Assembly (NCBI RefSeq): GCF_001425705.1
Contig: NZ_LMDC01000029.1
Location: 124,001-188,000 of the forward strand
DNA from: Pelomonas sp. Root1217
GTDB taxonomy: Bacteria; Pseudomonadota; Gammaproteobacteria; Burkholderiales; Burkholderiaceae_C
Direction: 5' to 3'
Length of the DNA stretch: 64,000 nt
Positions within the stretch are counted from its first letter, which is position 1, and every line of letters begins with the position of its first letter. The position numbers and the translations under genes were made by a program. The notes beneath the pieces were generated by a model, which made no database searches, was not told the DNA's origin, and saw only the letters and a list, made by a program, of their open reading frames with translations. Positions 1-7,083 of this stretch are shown here, in pieces.

Positions 1-238
1 GCTCGCCAAGGGCGCCATGCTGGACGACCTGTGGGGCTTGCAACGCTCCATCACCGGCACGGTGCTGGCCGGTGGCGGCGACCACGAATCGCCGGCCGCA
101 CTCGTCGAGGCCTGGCAGGCCAGCAATGGCCGCACCATCGAGCGCGCGGAGCAACTGTTGGGTGAGCTGCGCGCGGTGCCGGCGCCGGACGCGGCGATGC
201 TGTCGGTCGCGTTGCGGGAGTTGCGCGGGCTAACGTAG
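1..238 (+). CDS. NAD-specific glutamate dehydrogenase, C-terminal end (partial)
   Basis: Only the last 78 or so codons of a gene that begins left of the window are present; the frame is open from base 2 to a TAG at 236-238. The tail has the pattern DDLWGLQRSITGTVL and ends AMLSVALRELRGLT. This resembles the C-terminus of the very large (about 1,600 residue) bacterial NAD-dependent glutamate dehydrogenases, which deaminate glutamate to 2-oxoglutarate in the cytosol. No catalytic residues lie in this piece, so the call rests on the tail pattern alone. The next gene follows after 47 bases on the same strand. Confidence 0.5.
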   Translation, partial: LAKGAMLDDLWGLQRSITGTVLAGGGDHESPAALVEAWQASNGRTIERAEQLLGELRAVPAPDAAMLSVALRELRGLT

Positions 239-285
239 GCATCGCGTTTGCCGTGGCGGATCGACACGGCCAACAGGAGAGTCCG

Positions 286-630
286 ATGAGCACATCCTCC
301 CCCTATTCCAGCGACGAACCACCCCGCGCCGAAGTCGATGCCATGGCGGGCAGCACCGTCATCGAATTCGGCGCCAACTGGTGCGGCATTTGCCAGGCGG
401 CCCAGCGCACCATCGGCGACGCGCTGGCAGCGCATGCCGGCGCGCCGCTGCGCCACCTGAAGATCGAGGACGGCCGCGGGCGGCCGCTGGGCCGCTCCTT
501 CGGCATCAAGCTGTGGCCGACACTCGTGATGCTGCAGGACGGCCGGGAGGTCGCACGGGTCGAGCGGCCCGGCGTCACACGCGAGATCGCCGATGCGCTG
601 GCAGCGCTTGGCGGCAGCCGGAACGGCTAG
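286..630 (+). CDS. Thioredoxin family protein
   Basis: A 114-residue single-domain thioredoxin-like protein. After a 25-residue polar N-terminus come VIEFGANWCGIC (redox motif CGIC near residues 33-36) and LWPTLVMLQDGREVARV, which contains the conserved cis-proline segment. Such proteins reduce disulfides in the cytoplasm. The ATG at 286 is chosen because AGGAGA lies about seven bases upstream; a GTG at 253 would only add a basic tail. There is no signal peptide. Its stop codon overlaps the stop of the convergent VOC gene (shared CTAG). The partner reductase is not in the window. Confidence 0.85.
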   Translation: MSTSSPYSSDEPPRAEVDAMAGSTVIEFGANWCGICQAAQRTIGDALAAHAGAPLRHLKIEDGRGRPLGRSFGIKLWPTLVMLQDGREVARVERPGVTREIADALAALGGSRNG

Positions 631-1055
631 AAAGTCAATTTGACCGAGTCCGCGCTACGCTGGGCCACACCGTGGAAGACCGCCTCGATGTTGTTGCCGT
701 CGGGGTCGATGACGAAGGCCGCGTAGTAGCCGGGGTGGTAGGGCCGCTCGCCCGGCACGCCGTTGTCCTTGCCGCCAGCCGCCAACGCGGCCTTGTGGAA
801 GGCATCGACGGCGGCCTTGTCCTTGGCCTGGAAGGCCAGGTGCACGCGTCCAGTCAGCTGCCCCTGGGCCGCCTTGTTGTCGGCCGTTGAGACGAACAGC
901 TCGTCCGCCCAGAAATAGCCGTCGCCGGTTCCCCCGACGGGGATGCCTAGCACCTTGAAGACCGCCTCGTAGAAGCGCTGGCTGGCGGCCAGGTCGCGCA
1001 CGACGAGTTGGATGTGGTCGACCAGCCGGCCGCGATGCAGTTCCTGGGTTTCCAT
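627..1055 (-). CDS. VOC (glyoxalase/dioxygenase superfamily) protein
   Basis: A 142-residue vicinal-oxygen-chelate protein. The N-terminal DHIQLVVRDLAASQRFYEAVF and C-terminal YYAAFVIDPDGNNIEAVFHG are the hallmark strands of the glyoxalase/bleomycin-resistance fold; the first contributes a candidate His ligand and the second a Glu ligand. The length is normal for one two-module VOC chain. The substrate cannot be deduced, because this superfamily includes lyases, dioxygenases and antibiotic-binding proteins. The gene is transcribed alone and converges with the thioredoxin gene, overlapping it by four bases. Confidence 0.85.
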   Translation of the reverse strand: METQELHRGRLVDHIQLVVRDLAASQRFYEAVFKVLGIPVGGTGDGYFWADELFVSTADNKAAQGQLTGRVHLAFQAKDKAAVDAFHKAALAAGGKDNGVPGERPYHPGYYAAFVIDPDGNNIEAVFHGVAQRSADSVKLTF

Positions 1056-1274
1056 GTGCGCTCCGTGCCATGGGTGAGTGGAAGAGCCATGTTAGGAGCC
1101 CGGCCCGCCCAAGAGTGTTTCAACAGGATTCAGCGCCGGTCGAGCCGACCCGCCCGTCCGGCAAATTCGCAGTTCATCCGCTTGCGCCGGTGGTCCATCG
1201 CCTGGCGCTCGCAGCAAGGCCCCCGTCTGCAGACACTGCAATCACTGACACAGCCAACCCCACCGGAGCCCACC

Positions 1275-1529
1275 ATGAACACCGCCGCCAAGACCTTCGT
1301 CATCGCCATCGCCTCTGTGGCCGCCGCTGCCGCCATGGGCGTCGGCCTGGCCAACCACACCGCGACGCCGGCGACCGAGATCGTGAAGCTGGAGCGCGTG
1401 GTTGTGGTCGGCAAGCGCGCCGATGCGATGGTGGTCGCCAAGCTGCCACGCGTCGTCGTCGAAGGGCATCGCAGCGCACCGGCCGAAACGACGGTAGCCG
1501 CAGCCCAGACGGCCGTCTGGCTTGTCTGA
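1275..1529 (+). CDS. Small exported protein of unknown function
   Basis: An 84-residue protein with a hydrophobic N-terminus (AKTFVIAIASVAAAAAMGVGL, residues 4-24) that looks like a signal peptide or single membrane anchor. Two similar valine-rich segments follow (KLERVVVVGKRAD and KLPRVVVEGHR), giving an internal imperfect repeat of about 17 residues. No family is recognised. The start at 1275 follows a GGAG-containing leader. A strong intrinsic terminator stands 25 bases after the stop, which supports it as a real, independently transcribed gene. Confidence 0.6.
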   Translation: MNTAAKTFVIAIASVAAAAAMGVGLANHTATPATEIVKLERVVVVGKRADAMVVAKLPRVVVEGHRSAPAETTVAAAQTAVWLV

Positions 1530-1553
1530 AACCCGCGCTGCTGTCAGTCACCC

Positions 1554-1582
1554 ACCCGCCGCTGGCGGGTTTTATTTTTTTT
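1554..1582 (+). terminator. Intrinsic terminator after the small exported protein gene
   Basis: A seven-base-pair stem ACCCGCC/GGCGGGT with a GCT loop is followed by TTTATTTTTTTT. It serves the plus-strand gene ending at 1529 and overlaps the last codons of the convergent acetyltransferase gene. Confidence 0.85.
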
Positions 1583-2030
1583 GGTTTGCAGGCTCGATGT
1601 CGAAATGCAGGACGTCTTCCCGGACGCCCAACTTGCTGTAAAGCGCAATCGCCGGGTCATCGCCGTGATCGGCCTGCACAAAGATGGCGTAGAAACCTCG
1701 AGCCGCGGCGAGCCGCTGCAGCTCTCGGATCATGGCTGCCGCGATGCCCTGCCGCCGATAGTGCTCGGACACCGCCAGGTCGTAGATGTAGAACTCCGAG
1801 CGCTGCTGCTCGAACTTGGGCAGCACGTAGCCAGCCAGTCCGCCCACCACCTCTTCTCCGTCCAGCGCGCAGATCGCGATGAAGGTCGGACTGCCGAGCA
1901 GTTGCCTGAGATAGCTGTCTCCCGGTTGTCGCCCTGAGTAGGTGGACTCGTCGTCAAAAGCTCGCCCGAAGAGGTCAAGCATGCAGCGCATCAGGGGCAG
2001 GTCGTCTGCGCAGAGAACTCTGATCGCCAT
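1572..2030 (-). CDS. AAC(3)-I-like aminoglycoside N-acetyltransferase (GNAT family)
   Basis: A 152-residue GNAT protein predicted to transfer acetyl from acetyl-CoA to an amine. It carries signatures remembered from AAC(3)-Ia-type gentamicin 3-N-acetyltransferases: LDLFGRAF, the TYS-QP-DSYL stretch, [32 protein letters not shown] (acetyl-CoA pyrophosphate-binding loop, R/Q-x-x-G-x-G/A) and [19 protein letters not shown] followed by HFDI. The length (about 154 in the family) also fits. The ATG at 2030 aligns best with that family; upstream Met codons at 2042 and 2063 are possible. It stands alone, with no integron attC or transposase nearby, so it looks chromosomal and intrinsic. Activity on a drug is inference. 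Confidence 0.8.
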   Translation of the reverse strand: MAIRVLCADDLPLMRCMLDLFGRAFDDESTYSGRQPGDSYLRQLLGSPTFIAICALDGEEVVGGLAGYVLPKFEQQRSEFYIYDLAVSEHYRRQGIAAAMIRELQRLAAARGFYAIFVQADHGDDPAIALYSKLGVREDVLHFDIEPANQKK

Positions 2031-2081
2031 GGCGCTGAACATTTGGAGATGGGGTCCCGCCATTCTGTGTCGCGCAAATAG

Positions 2082-2095
2082 TGGAACCGATTCCG
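2082..2095. promoter_or_regulatory. Imperfect upstream copy of the LacI-type operator
   Basis: TGGAACCGATTCCG is an imperfect match to the perfect operator 109 bases downstream. It differs at one position of the central half-site and at the 3' edge. It could be an auxiliary operator for looping, or could serve the divergent acetyltransferase gene. Confidence 0.5.
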
Positions 2096-2188
2096 CTCAT
2101 CAACCCGGGAAAATACTGGAAGCGCCCGGCCTCGCCGGGGAAGCTGCCACGCATTGTTGACAGGATCGCAGCCCGTCTCGGATACTGA

Positions 2189-2206
2189 ATTGGAACCGGT
2201 TCCAAT
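2189..2206. promoter_or_regulatory. LacI-family operator palindrome
   Basis: ATTGGAACCGGTTCCAAT is a perfect 18-base palindrome with the central CG typical of LacI/GalR-family operators. It sits 20 bases before the GTG start of the GH5 gene, where a bound repressor would block transcription. No LacI-type gene lies within the window, so the regulator must be encoded elsewhere. Confidence 0.75.
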
Positions 2207-2225
2207 CATTTAATGGAGACAAGAC

Positions 2226-4817
2226 GTGGCAAAACGATGGTTCATGGAAGGCGGCGCCGCCTGGCTGGGCAGAGATGCGCGTGGCGCTTTGTTGAGCGGC
2301 TTGGTGGGCGCGGCGCTGCTGGCCGGTTGTGGTGGCGGTGGCGGCTCGGGCAGCAACGTACCTCCCGATCCATCACCCAACACGCCCCCTGTCGCCAGCG
2401 AAGGCCTCACGCTGTTGAAAACCAACGGCACCCAGTGGGTCAACGCCAGCGGCAAGCAGGTCCTGCTCAAAGGGACCAACCTCGGCAACTGGCTGGTACA
2501 GGAGTTCTGGATGATGGGCCAGGGCGGCAACGGCGTGACCGACCAATGCACCCTCGAAGCCAAGCTGACCGAGCGCTTCGGCTATGACGAGAAAGAGCGC
2601 CTGATCAAGCTCTTTCGCGACAGCTGGATCACCACACGCGATTGGGATCAGCTGCAGGCCTTCGGCTTCAACATCGTCCGCCTGCCCATCCTGTGGAGCG
2701 TCATCGAAGACGAGAAGAAACCCAAGACGCTGCGCGCTGACGCCTGGAAATACCTGGACTGGAGCATCGCCGAGGCCAAGAAGCGAGGCATCTACGTGAT
2801 CCTCGATCTGCATGGTGCCGCCGGCGGCCAGACGCCCAACGACCACACCGGTTGCGCCGGCCAGAACAAGTACTGGACGGACGCCGAGGCTCAGGAGCGC
2901 ACCAGGTGGCTGTGGCAGCAGATCGCGACGAAGTACAAGGATGAGCCGGTGGTTGCTGCCTACGACCCCCTCAACGAGCCCTGGGGTTCCGCCGCTGAAG
3001 CCATGGTGGCGCGCGTCGAGGATCTGTACAGGACCATCCGCGCCATCGATGACAAGCACATCGTCTTGCTGCCCAGCCACTACGGCAGCATCGATGCCTA
3101 TGGCAGCCCGACCGCCAAAGGCTTCACCAATGTCGCCTTCGAGATCCACCCCTACCCTGGCCTGTTCGGCGACCGCCCGGGCGACTCGCCCTACATGATC
3201 CACCGCGACTGGCTGCGCTGCGGCCAGAGCGGCACCGGCGGGGTGTGCGCCTACAACAAGCAGGTCAGCGACCTGAAGGTCCCGCTGCTCGTGGGAGAGT
3301 TCCAACCCTGGCAGGGCGCCGGCCTGGACCTGGGCGGCCAGATCGGCCGCGCCACCTATGACACTTACGCCAGCTATGGCTGGGCGTCGACGTCGTGGGC
3401 CTACAAACTGGTCAGCCCGGCAGGCGGCTCCGGCAAAGGCAGCTGGGGCATGGTCACCAACGCCGTCAACGCCAACTTCGACACCGGCGTCGGCATGGTG
3501 GCCAAGGCCAGCACCTGGGATTGCGCCGGCTGGGACGCCAGTTTCGCCAATGCCTGCGCGGTCAAGGCTCCCACCATCAAAGTGGGCGGCACGGGCTCGA
3601 AGACTTACTACTTCGTCATCAAGAGCGGGGCTTCAGGTGGCAGCAATCCCGACGTGACGTTCGACAAGATCAGCATCACCAACACCGCCAGCAATGCCGA
3701 AGTCATCGCCAATGGCAGCTTTGGCTCCAGCACCGGCTGGACCGCGCTGACCATCAGTGGCAAGTTGAACCTGGACTTTGCCTACTCGGCCGCAGGCAAG
3801 AGTCCCAACGGCGGCGAAGGCGCCGTCCTCCGAGTGACGCGGCCCGAGGACATCACCGGTGAGATCAATGGCGGTGTCTACCAGGCCATCACGCTGCAAG
3901 GCGGCCAGACCTATGCGTTGAACGGCGTGTTCAAGGACAACGGCAGCGCCAATACCTGGGCCGAGATGTATCTGCTCGACAAGGAGCCGGTGCAGGGCAA
4001 GGACGTGATCGACATGAACGGCAAGGTGGATTTCACCGTCGCCCCAATCACTGAAATCGAGACCCTGTTCAAGAGCTACGCCACCCAGGCCTACGAGGTT
4101 CACCCGGGCCTGGCGCAATGGCTGGTGAGCGCCACAGCACCGGAAGTCTTCCAACTGCCGGCGCGCCCTGCCAACCTGAAGCTGGCCGAGGGCAACAACA
4201 GCAACGCCCTCAGCTGGGACGCGAGCACCGATGCCAAGGTCACGGGCTACAGCGTCTATCGCGCAACCGGCGCCAGCGGCAACTACAGCAAGCTCGCCGA
4301 CAAGGTCACCACCAACAAGTACACGGACAGCACGGCGGTCAGCGGTAGCACCTACTTCTACGTCGTCACCTCACTGACCGCGGCCGACGAGAGCTACTAC
4401 AGCGAAGCTGCCAGCACCACCATCCAGTCGGTGCCTGTCCCTGCAATCCTGCAGGCCGAAGCTTTCACCGCCATGAGCGGCGTCCAGCTCGAAAGCTGCA
4501 GCGACACGGGTGGCGGGCAGGACGTGGGCTACTTCGATCCCGACGATTACATCGAGTTCAAGATCAACGTCGCCGCGGCGGGCAACTTCACCATCGACTA
4601 CCGCCTGGCGACCGCCAATGGCAGTACCGGTTTTGAAGTCTGGTTGGATGGTGCCAAAGCGGTGGATGCCATGGCCGTGCCCAACACCGGCGGCTGGCAA
4701 ATCTGGGTCACCCAGACCAGCACCCCCTTCGCCATGTCCGCCGGCAACCACACGCTGCGCCTGAAATCGATTGGCAAGGAGTGGAACCTGAACTGGCTGA
4801 AGGTGAACGCGCAGTAG
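2226..4817 (+). CDS. Secreted multidomain GH5 glycoside hydrolase (CBM4/9-like, Fn3, CBM6)
   Basis: An 863-residue exported glycan hydrolase. A lipobox-like LLAGC (Cys35) followed by a Gly/Ser-rich linker suggests a surface lipoprotein. The catalytic (beta/alpha)8 barrel spans about residues 65-440. LKGTNLGNWLVQEFW, YVILDLHGAAGG, the acid/base Glu251 in LNEPWG and the nucleophile Glu358 in LLVGEFQPW resemble GH5 exo-beta-1,3-glucanase-type enzymes. Downstream are a CBM4/9-like beta-sandwich (about 455-600), a fibronectin type III domain (about 645-735) and a CBM6 (about 738-863, beginning ILQAEAF). The GTG start is chosen because GGAGA lies six bases upstream. Control by a LacI-type repressor is inferred from the operator at 2189-2206. 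The exact glucan specificity is not resolved. Confidence 0.85.
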   Translation: MAKRWFMEGGAAWLGRDARGALLSGLVGAALLAGCGGGGGSGSNVPPDPSPNTPPVASEGLTLLKTNGTQWVNASGKQVLLKGTNLGNWLVQEFWMMGQGGNGVTDQCTLEAKLTERFGYDEKERLIKLFRDSWITTRDWDQLQAFGFNIVRLPILWSVIEDEKKPKTLRADAWKYLDWSIAEAKKRGIYVILDLHGAAGGQTPNDHTGCAGQNKYWTDAEAQERTRWLWQQIATKYKDEPVVAAYDPLNEPWGSAAEAMVARVEDLYRTIRAIDDKHIVLLPSHYGSIDAYGSPTAKGFTNVAFEIHPYPGLFGDRPGDSPYMIHRDWLRCGQSGTGGVCAYNKQVSDLKVPLLVGEFQPWQGAGLDLGGQIGRATYDTYASYGWASTSWAYKLVSPAGGSGKGSWGMVTNAVNANFDTGVGMVAKASTWDCAGWDASFANACAVKAPTIKVGGTGSKTYYFVIKSGASGGSNPDVTFDKISITNTASNAEVIANGSFGSSTGWTALTISGKLNLDFAYSAAGKSPNGGEGAVLRVTRPEDITGEINGGVYQAITLQGGQTYALNGVFKDNGSANTWAEMYLLDKEPVQGKDVIDMNGKVDFTVAPITEIETLFKSYATQAYEVHPGLAQWLVSATAPEVFQLPARPANLKLAEGNNSNALSWDASTDAKVTGYSVYRATGASGNYSKLADKVTTNKYTDSTAVSGSTYFYVVTSLTAADESYYSEAASTTIQSVPVPAILQAEAFTAMSGVQLESCSDTGGGQDVGYFDPDDYIEFKINVAAAGNFTIDYRLATANGSTGFEVWLDGAKAVDAMAVPNTGGWQIWVTQTSTPFAMSAGNHTLRLKSIGKEWNLNWLKVNAQ

Positions 4818-4867
4818 GTTTTCCAAGCGAAGGCGGTCTCTCGCCCAGCGATTGCAGAACACCCAAG

Positions 4868-4904
4868 AAAAAGCCCCTCGGCCGGCATACCGGCCCGAAG
4901 GGCT
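4868..4904 (-). terminator. Hairpin with minus-strand U-tract in a 374-base gene-free stretch
   Basis: Between the GH5 gene and the PEP-CTERM gene (4818-5191) no protein gene is supported. The clearest element is AGCCC-TCGG-CCGG paired with CCGG-CCGA-GGGCT around a CATA loop, preceded on the plus strand by AAAAA. It therefore reads as an intrinsic terminator on the minus strand (TTTTTCTT after the stem). Just upstream on the minus strand is CTCCTCCTCCC, an anti-Shine-Dalgarno-like run. This could be the end of a small RNA, or half of a bidirectional terminator for the GH5 gene. Confidence 0.5.
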
Positions 4905-5191
4905 GAATCCACCCTTGCGGGAGGAGGAGACAAACAAAACAAGCCCGACCTTAACCCTTGCCAGGTGATCGCGGCAGTCAACTTCGCGACTGAAACGATG
5001 ACGAGAACGCAGCAAGGTATGAGCTGCGGTGATGGGACCGCCGCATCGCCACCCGCGCGGCTACCGGGCCGCGGCATCCTCAATCGTGAGGAGCAGGCGC
5101 GGCAAACCTGGGAAAACGTGAGTGCCGCCGACCGCGCTGCCGCCGGAAGGTCGGCCACGGGGCAATGCCGCCCCGACCCAAGGGGCACTTC

Positions 5192-6271
5192 ATGGACTCA
5201 AGCCAGACTCACTGGACACGCGCCGCCTCGCAGCGCACGGCGTTGGCGCTGGCCGCGGGGTGGGCGTTGTCCGTGCCCGCGGCCGTGGCGGGCACCATCG
5301 TCTACGACAGCTTTGATGCGCCTGGCTATTCCCTGGCCAGCTATGGCGCCAAATGGGTCAACCCCTATGGCCTGGGCGAAATGGCCGTCGCCGACACACG
5401 CGATTTCTCCGGCGGCAACTTCGCCATCAAGGCGCCAGTCTTCCAGACGGGCTATGACTTCAGCGTCTACGACCACCTCAAATACATCGCGACCAGCGCA
5501 CAGAGTTTCGCCGTGCCGACCGGCGGCGCGCTGACCTTCACCTCCACCATCAGCGCCACGGCGCACAACACGCTGGCGGCGGGCCGTGTCATCAGCGGCA
5601 GCTACACCCAGAGTGGCCTGCCCTATTCGGCGATGGCGCTCGAAGGCCAGCAGGCCGGCGCGGTGATGAACATGATCGACTTCTCCACGGGTCAGTTGTT
5701 CGACTGGTTCATTTCCGGCTCGACTGCCTTCACGCTGATCGAGCGCCTGCCGTCGTCGGTCACCAACCCGGCGCTGTTGCCGGGCGATCTGGGCTACGTC
5801 GGCATCGACAAGATGTACACGCAAATCATCAAGCAGATCGACATCGGCCCCGGCCCGCATGTGGCGTCCATCAGCTACAGCGACGCCGGCAGCGTCAGCT
5901 ACTACCTGGACGGCACGCTGGTGTCGCAGGTCGACAACGTCGGCATCCCGCTCGACCGGCAGGGTGCGAGCTGGTCCGGCGTCTATCCGTCCTACGGTCC
6001 GGGCGAGGCCCTGGGCGGCAAGATCCGCAACCTGACCATCGGCCATGGCCTGTTCAGCCTGCTCGACGCTTTCCCCTTCCAGCACCCCGACCGGCCCGAT
6101 CTGGCCGTCTCCATCCCGGTGCCGGAACGTCTGTTCGGCCAGGGTATGGACGCGACCTTCGACAACTTCACCGTCACTTCAGTGCCCGAGCCAGGCAGCT
6201 GGGCGATGCTGGCGGCGGGTTTGATGGGCGTTGGCGCGGCCCTGCGGGGCAGGCGAACAGCCCCTGCCTGA
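5192..6271 (+). CDS. PEP-CTERM exported protein, DUF6081-like
   Basis: A 359-residue exported protein. The signal peptide ends near VPAAVAG (about residue 34). The C-terminus has the PEP-CTERM sorting signal VPEPGSWAMLAAGLMG followed by a basic tail, which directs processing by an exosortase and surface or exopolysaccharide association. The body contains GTIVYDSFD, MNMIDFSTGQLFDWFISG, YYLDGTLVSQVDNVGIPLDR and GHGLFSLLDAFPF; this pattern resembles the DUF6081 family of lectin-like beta-sandwich proteins, from memory. The ATG at 5192 has AAGGGG upstream. No exosortase gene is in the window. A link with the upstream GH5 hydrolase in polysaccharide handling is only positional. Confidence 0.75.
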   Translation: MDSSQTHWTRAASQRTALALAAGWALSVPAAVAGTIVYDSFDAPGYSLASYGAKWVNPYGLGEMAVADTRDFSGGNFAIKAPVFQTGYDFSVYDHLKYIATSAQSFAVPTGGALTFTSTISATAHNTLAAGRVISGSYTQSGLPYSAMALEGQQAGAVMNMIDFSTGQLFDWFISGSTAFTLIERLPSSVTNPALLPGDLGYVGIDKMYTQIIKQIDIGPGPHVASISYSDAGSVSYYLDGTLVSQVDNVGIPLDRQGASWSGVYPSYGPGEALGGKIRNLTIGHGLFSLLDAFPFQHPDRPDLAVSIPVPERLFGQGMDATFDNFTVTSVPEPGSWAMLAAGLMGVGAALRGRRTAPA

Positions 6272-6336
6272 CGCGAGCGCCGCGCGCCGGCCTCCCTGCG
6301 CCAGAAAAATCACGACCGCGTTGATTCGGATGGCGT

Positions 6337-6355
6337 ATGATGAACGTCATGCGAA
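6337..6355. promoter_or_regulatory. Probable TetR operator, copy 1
   Basis: ATGATGAACGTCATGCGAA contains an imperfect inverted repeat (ATGA-N6-TCAT) and matches copy 2 in front of the SDR gene at 17 of 19 positions. It covers the first codons of the regulator gene and a candidate -10 element (TATGAT at 6336-6341), as expected for autorepression. Confidence 0.6.
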
Positions 6356-6942
6356 ATACGACAACCAACGCCAGAGCCGCGGCCAAGGAAGCCTCGCATG
6401 AGCGCATCGTGTCGGCCGCGGCACGGGCCATCCGCCGCAGCGGCTATGACGGCACGGGCGTGGCCGACATCATGAAAGAGGCGGGCCTGACCCACGGCGC
6501 CTTCTACGCCCACTTCCCGTCCCGCGAGGCCATGCTGGCCGAGGCGGCGGGGCTGGCCTGCGCCCAGGCCGCCGCCGCCGTGGCCGACGTCGTGGCCCAC
6601 ACGCCGCCCGACAAGACGCTGGAGACGATGCTGCACGCCTACCTCTCCAAGGCCCACGTCGAGCAGGTGGAACTCGGCTGCCCATTGGCGGCCCTGGGCT
6701 CGGAGACGTCCCGCCAGGCTCCCGAGGTGCGCCGGGTGACCACCCGCCACATCAAGGCGATGGTGGACCTGATTGCGCGCCAGTCGCCCGACTGGGGGCA
6801 ACCCGCGGCTCATGAACACGCATTGGTGACCCTGGCGACCATGGTCGGCGCCCTGCTGCTGGCACGCGCCGTTGACGAACCTGCACTGTCGAGCAGCCTG
6901 CTCGACGCGGCGCTGAAGCGCCTGGCTCCCACCCATCCCTGA
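6337..6942 (+). CDS. TetR/AcrR family transcriptional regulator
   Basis: A one-domain-plus-ligand-pocket TetR repressor of about 200 residues. The N-terminal helix-turn-helix is clear: ERIVSAAARAIRRSGYDGTGVADIMKEAGLTHGAFYAHFPSR contains the typical recognition helix and YxHF motif. The C-terminal half would bind a small ligand. In-frame ATGs at 6337, 6340 and 6349 are all possible. The 19-base operator-like motif covers them and no Shine-Dalgarno is seen, so a leaderless message starting near 6349 is conceivable. The downstream SDR and oxidoreductase genes, preceded by the same motif, are the likely regulon, perhaps responding to reactive aldehydes or quinones (inference). Confidence 0.85.
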   Translation: MMNVMRNTTTNARAAAKEASHERIVSAAARAIRRSGYDGTGVADIMKEAGLTHGAFYAHFPSREAMLAEAAGLACAQAAAAVADVVAHTPPDKTLETMLHAYLSKAHVEQVELGCPLAALGSETSRQAPEVRRVTTRHIKAMVDLIARQSPDWGQPAAHEHALVTLATMVGALLLARAVDEPALSSSLLDAALKRLAPTHP

Positions 6943-6982
6943 ACCTTCACCGATGCAATGGGCCTTTCGCTCGCACCTAAAT

Positions 6983-7001
6983 ATGACGAACATCATGCGA
7001 A
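6983..7001. promoter_or_regulatory. Probable TetR operator, copy 2
   Basis: ATGACGAACATCATGCGAA differs from copy 1 by two transitions. They exchange C and T on one side and G and A on the other, so the dyad symmetry is kept. It lies 83 bases before the SDR start codon, where it would control the SDR-oxidoreductase operon. Confidence 0.6.
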
Positions 7002-7083
7002 CAAGGCCTCAACACTTCTTGACCCGCCGCGCACCGCGTACGCCGGCGAGTTCCTGACCTCCACACGCGGACGAAAGAACACC

